Assembly: GCF_036002945.1 (NCBI RefSeq)
Contig: NZ_CP108529.1
Span: 5,637,001 to 5,701,000 of the forward strand
Length of the DNA: 64,000 nucleotides
Direction of reading: 5' to 3'
Origin: Streptomyces sp. NBC_01224
Lineage (GTDB): Bacteria; Actinomycetota; Actinomycetes; Streptomycetales; Streptomycetaceae
Shown: one piece after another, positions 63,000 to 64,000 of the stretch
How the letters are laid out: every line of letters starts with the position of its first letter
Numbering within the stretch: the first letter of the stretch is position 1
Notes under the pieces: generated by a model
The model's database searches: none
The model's input: only the letters and a program-made list of their open reading frames with translations
Told to the model about the DNA's origin: nothing
Position numbers and translations under genes: made by a program

Positions 63000-63794
63000 G
63001 TGCTCACTCGTCTCTCGCGCCCCCGCACCCGCACCCTCATCCTGTGTGCCCTGCCCGTCCTCGCCCTGTTCGGCGTGGCCGCCTTCGCGCCGCTGCCGTT
63101 CACGCTGGCGCAGCCCGGCACGACCGCGAACGTGCTCGGGAAGGACCACGGCACCCCCGTGATCAGCATCAAGGGCGCGCCCACCCGCCCCACCAAGGGC
63201 GAGCTGCGGATGACGACGATCGTCGCGACCGGGCCCAACGCCGATGTCGGCATCGGTGATGTGGTCGACAGCTGGTTCCGTACGGACCGGGCGGTTCTGC
63301 CCCGCAACTCCGTCTACCCGACCGGCGGCTCCGAGAAGGAGATCGAGAAGCACAACCTCGAGGACATGAGGAAGTCGCAGAACTCCGCCGTCGACGCGGC
63401 CCTGAACTACCTCGGTAAGCCCAAGGGCTCGGTCGACGTCACCCTGCACCTCGCCGATGTCGGAGGTCCCAGCGCGGGTCTGTTCTTCGCGCTCGGCATC
63501 GTCGACAAGCTCGACGGCGACGGCTCCGGCGGCGATCTCACCGGTGGCCGCACCATCGCGGGCACCGGAACGATCCAGGCGAACGGCGCGGTCGGCGCGG
63601 TCGGCGGAGTGTCGCTCAAGACTCAGGCCGCGCACCGCGACGGCGCGACCGTCTTCCTCGTCCCGAAGGCCGAGTGCCGGGAGGCGGGTGCCGAGCTCCC
63701 CAAGGGGCTCCGGCTGATCCCGGTCACGACCCTGAAGAGCGCGGTGTCCTCACTCCAGGCGCTGGAGCAGGGGCGCAAGGTCCCGAGCTGCTGA
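63000..63794 (+). CDS. Lon-like S16 serine protease, PDZ-less
   Basis: A 264-aa protein with one N-terminal membrane segment (residues ~12-32). The C-terminal Lon protease fold has the catalytic Ser in GGPSAGLFFALGIVD and the Lys in GAVGGVSLKTQAA. The related YlbL-type secreted Lon proteases carry a PDZ domain between these parts; here only ~85 residues separate them, so no PDZ fits. It probably works outside the membrane. GTG at 63000. Overlaps the 3' end of a minus-strand MFS gene by ~70 bp. Confidence 0.87.
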   Translation: MLTRLSRPRTRTLILCALPVLALFGVAAFAPLPFTLAQPGTTANVLGKDHGTPVISIKGAPTRPTKGELRMTTIVATGPNADVGIGDVVDSWFRTDRAVLPRNSVYPTGGSEKEIEKHNLEDMRKSQNSAVDAALNYLGKPKGSVDVTLHLADVGGPSAGLFFALGIVDKLDGDGSGGDLTGGRTIAGTGTIQANGAVGAVGGVSLKTQAAHRDGATVFLVPKAECREAGAELPKGLRLIPVTTLKSAVSSLQALEQGRKVPSC

Positions 63795-64000
63795 CCTCGG
63801 CGGCCGGTGCCGAGGCCTCCGCCTCCGTGCCCCCGGACCCGGACCCGGAATCGGCCGCGTCCATCGTGCGCCACACCGGGAACACCAACGGGCTCAGCGT
63901 CGCCAGCAGGTACACCGTGCCCATCGCCAGCAGCGCGCCTCTCGCGCCTGCGCTCTCCACCAGCAGGCCGGCCGCGAGACCGCCCACCGGCATGGCCAGT
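63724..64000 (-). CDS. MFS transporter, C-terminal part (cut by window)
   Basis: The last ~92 residues of a membrane protein whose 5' end lies beyond base 64000. Residues LAMPVGGLAAGLLVESAGAR are typical of a late MFS segment and loop, and a hydrophobic segment follows (GALLAMGTVYLLATLSPLV). It ends with a low-complexity Ser/Gly/Pro tail. Frame is open to the window end. The 3' overlap with the S16 gene is convergent. Confidence 0.75.
   Translation of the reverse strand, partial: LAMPVGGLAAGLLVESAGARGALLAMGTVYLLATLSPLVFPVWRTMDAADSGSGSGGTEAEASAPAAEVSSSGPCAPAPAPGVRTPRSSGS

Overview
The window is chromosomal DNA of a Streptomyces-type actinomycete. The evidence is very high GC with G/C-rich third codon positions, frequent GTG starts, and actinobacterial families such as HelD-like RNA polymerase-associated ATPase, CGNR, DUF397/XRE pairs, LAXTG sorting signals and mycosin-like proteases. 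The gene order prfB - ftsE - ftsX - S41 protease - smpB - ssrA - matAB - sigU/rsuA - helicase - malic enzyme - hup - murA matches, as I recall it, the S. coelicolor SCO2972-SCO2949 core region. That comparison is from memory, not from a search.

Bases 1-14.9 kb: translation termination and ribosome rescue (prfB, smpB, tmRNA), divisome ABC complex (ftsEX), an S41 processing protease, a collagen-like LAETG surface protein, a divergent LysR/MFS pair, a three-gene exopolysaccharide operon (matA, matB, acyltransferase), and a HemD-winged helix fusion. Bases 14.8-27.2 kb: small housekeeping or unknown genes, the sigU/rsuA sigma/anti-sigma pair, a HelD-type ATPase, a structured small RNA candidate, malic enzyme with an ACT domain, HU, MurA, a YqgE-like protein and DUF3039. 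A TnpB fossil of the IS200/IS605 type follows at 27.2-27.7 kb.

Bases 27.8-37.1 kb: a GH20 hexosaminidase, a xanthine dehydrogenase-like operon (FAD, 2Fe-2S and Mo subunits, all overlapping by 4 nt), and a proline racemase-family gene. The racemase gene sits between two ~525-bp direct copies of the 3' end of the Mo-subunit gene. The second copy is part of a patchwork pseudogene built from three pieces found elsewhere in the window. Bases 37.1-47.3 kb: an accessory block with type VII secretion-like features (WXG100-like helical proteins, a mycosin-like protease, a DUF1023 hydrolase with a helical N-terminus, lipoproteins), but no FtsK/SpoIIIE-type ATPase in view. It ends in an XRE/DUF397 pair.

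Bases 47.3-64 kb: DUF1269 protein, tRNA-Cys, an MFS pump, a ribbon-helix-helix/Fic-Doc toxin-antitoxin pair with a repeated operator, an SF2 helicase, and a second type VII-like cassette (helical protein, 765-aa effector-like protein, lipoprotein) laid out like the cassette at 40.9-43.6 kb. After these come a cluster of three secreted beta-rich proteins including a WxL-domain protein and its tandem paralogue, an IclR regulator, a Lon-like S16 protease, and the end of an MFS gene cut by the window edge.
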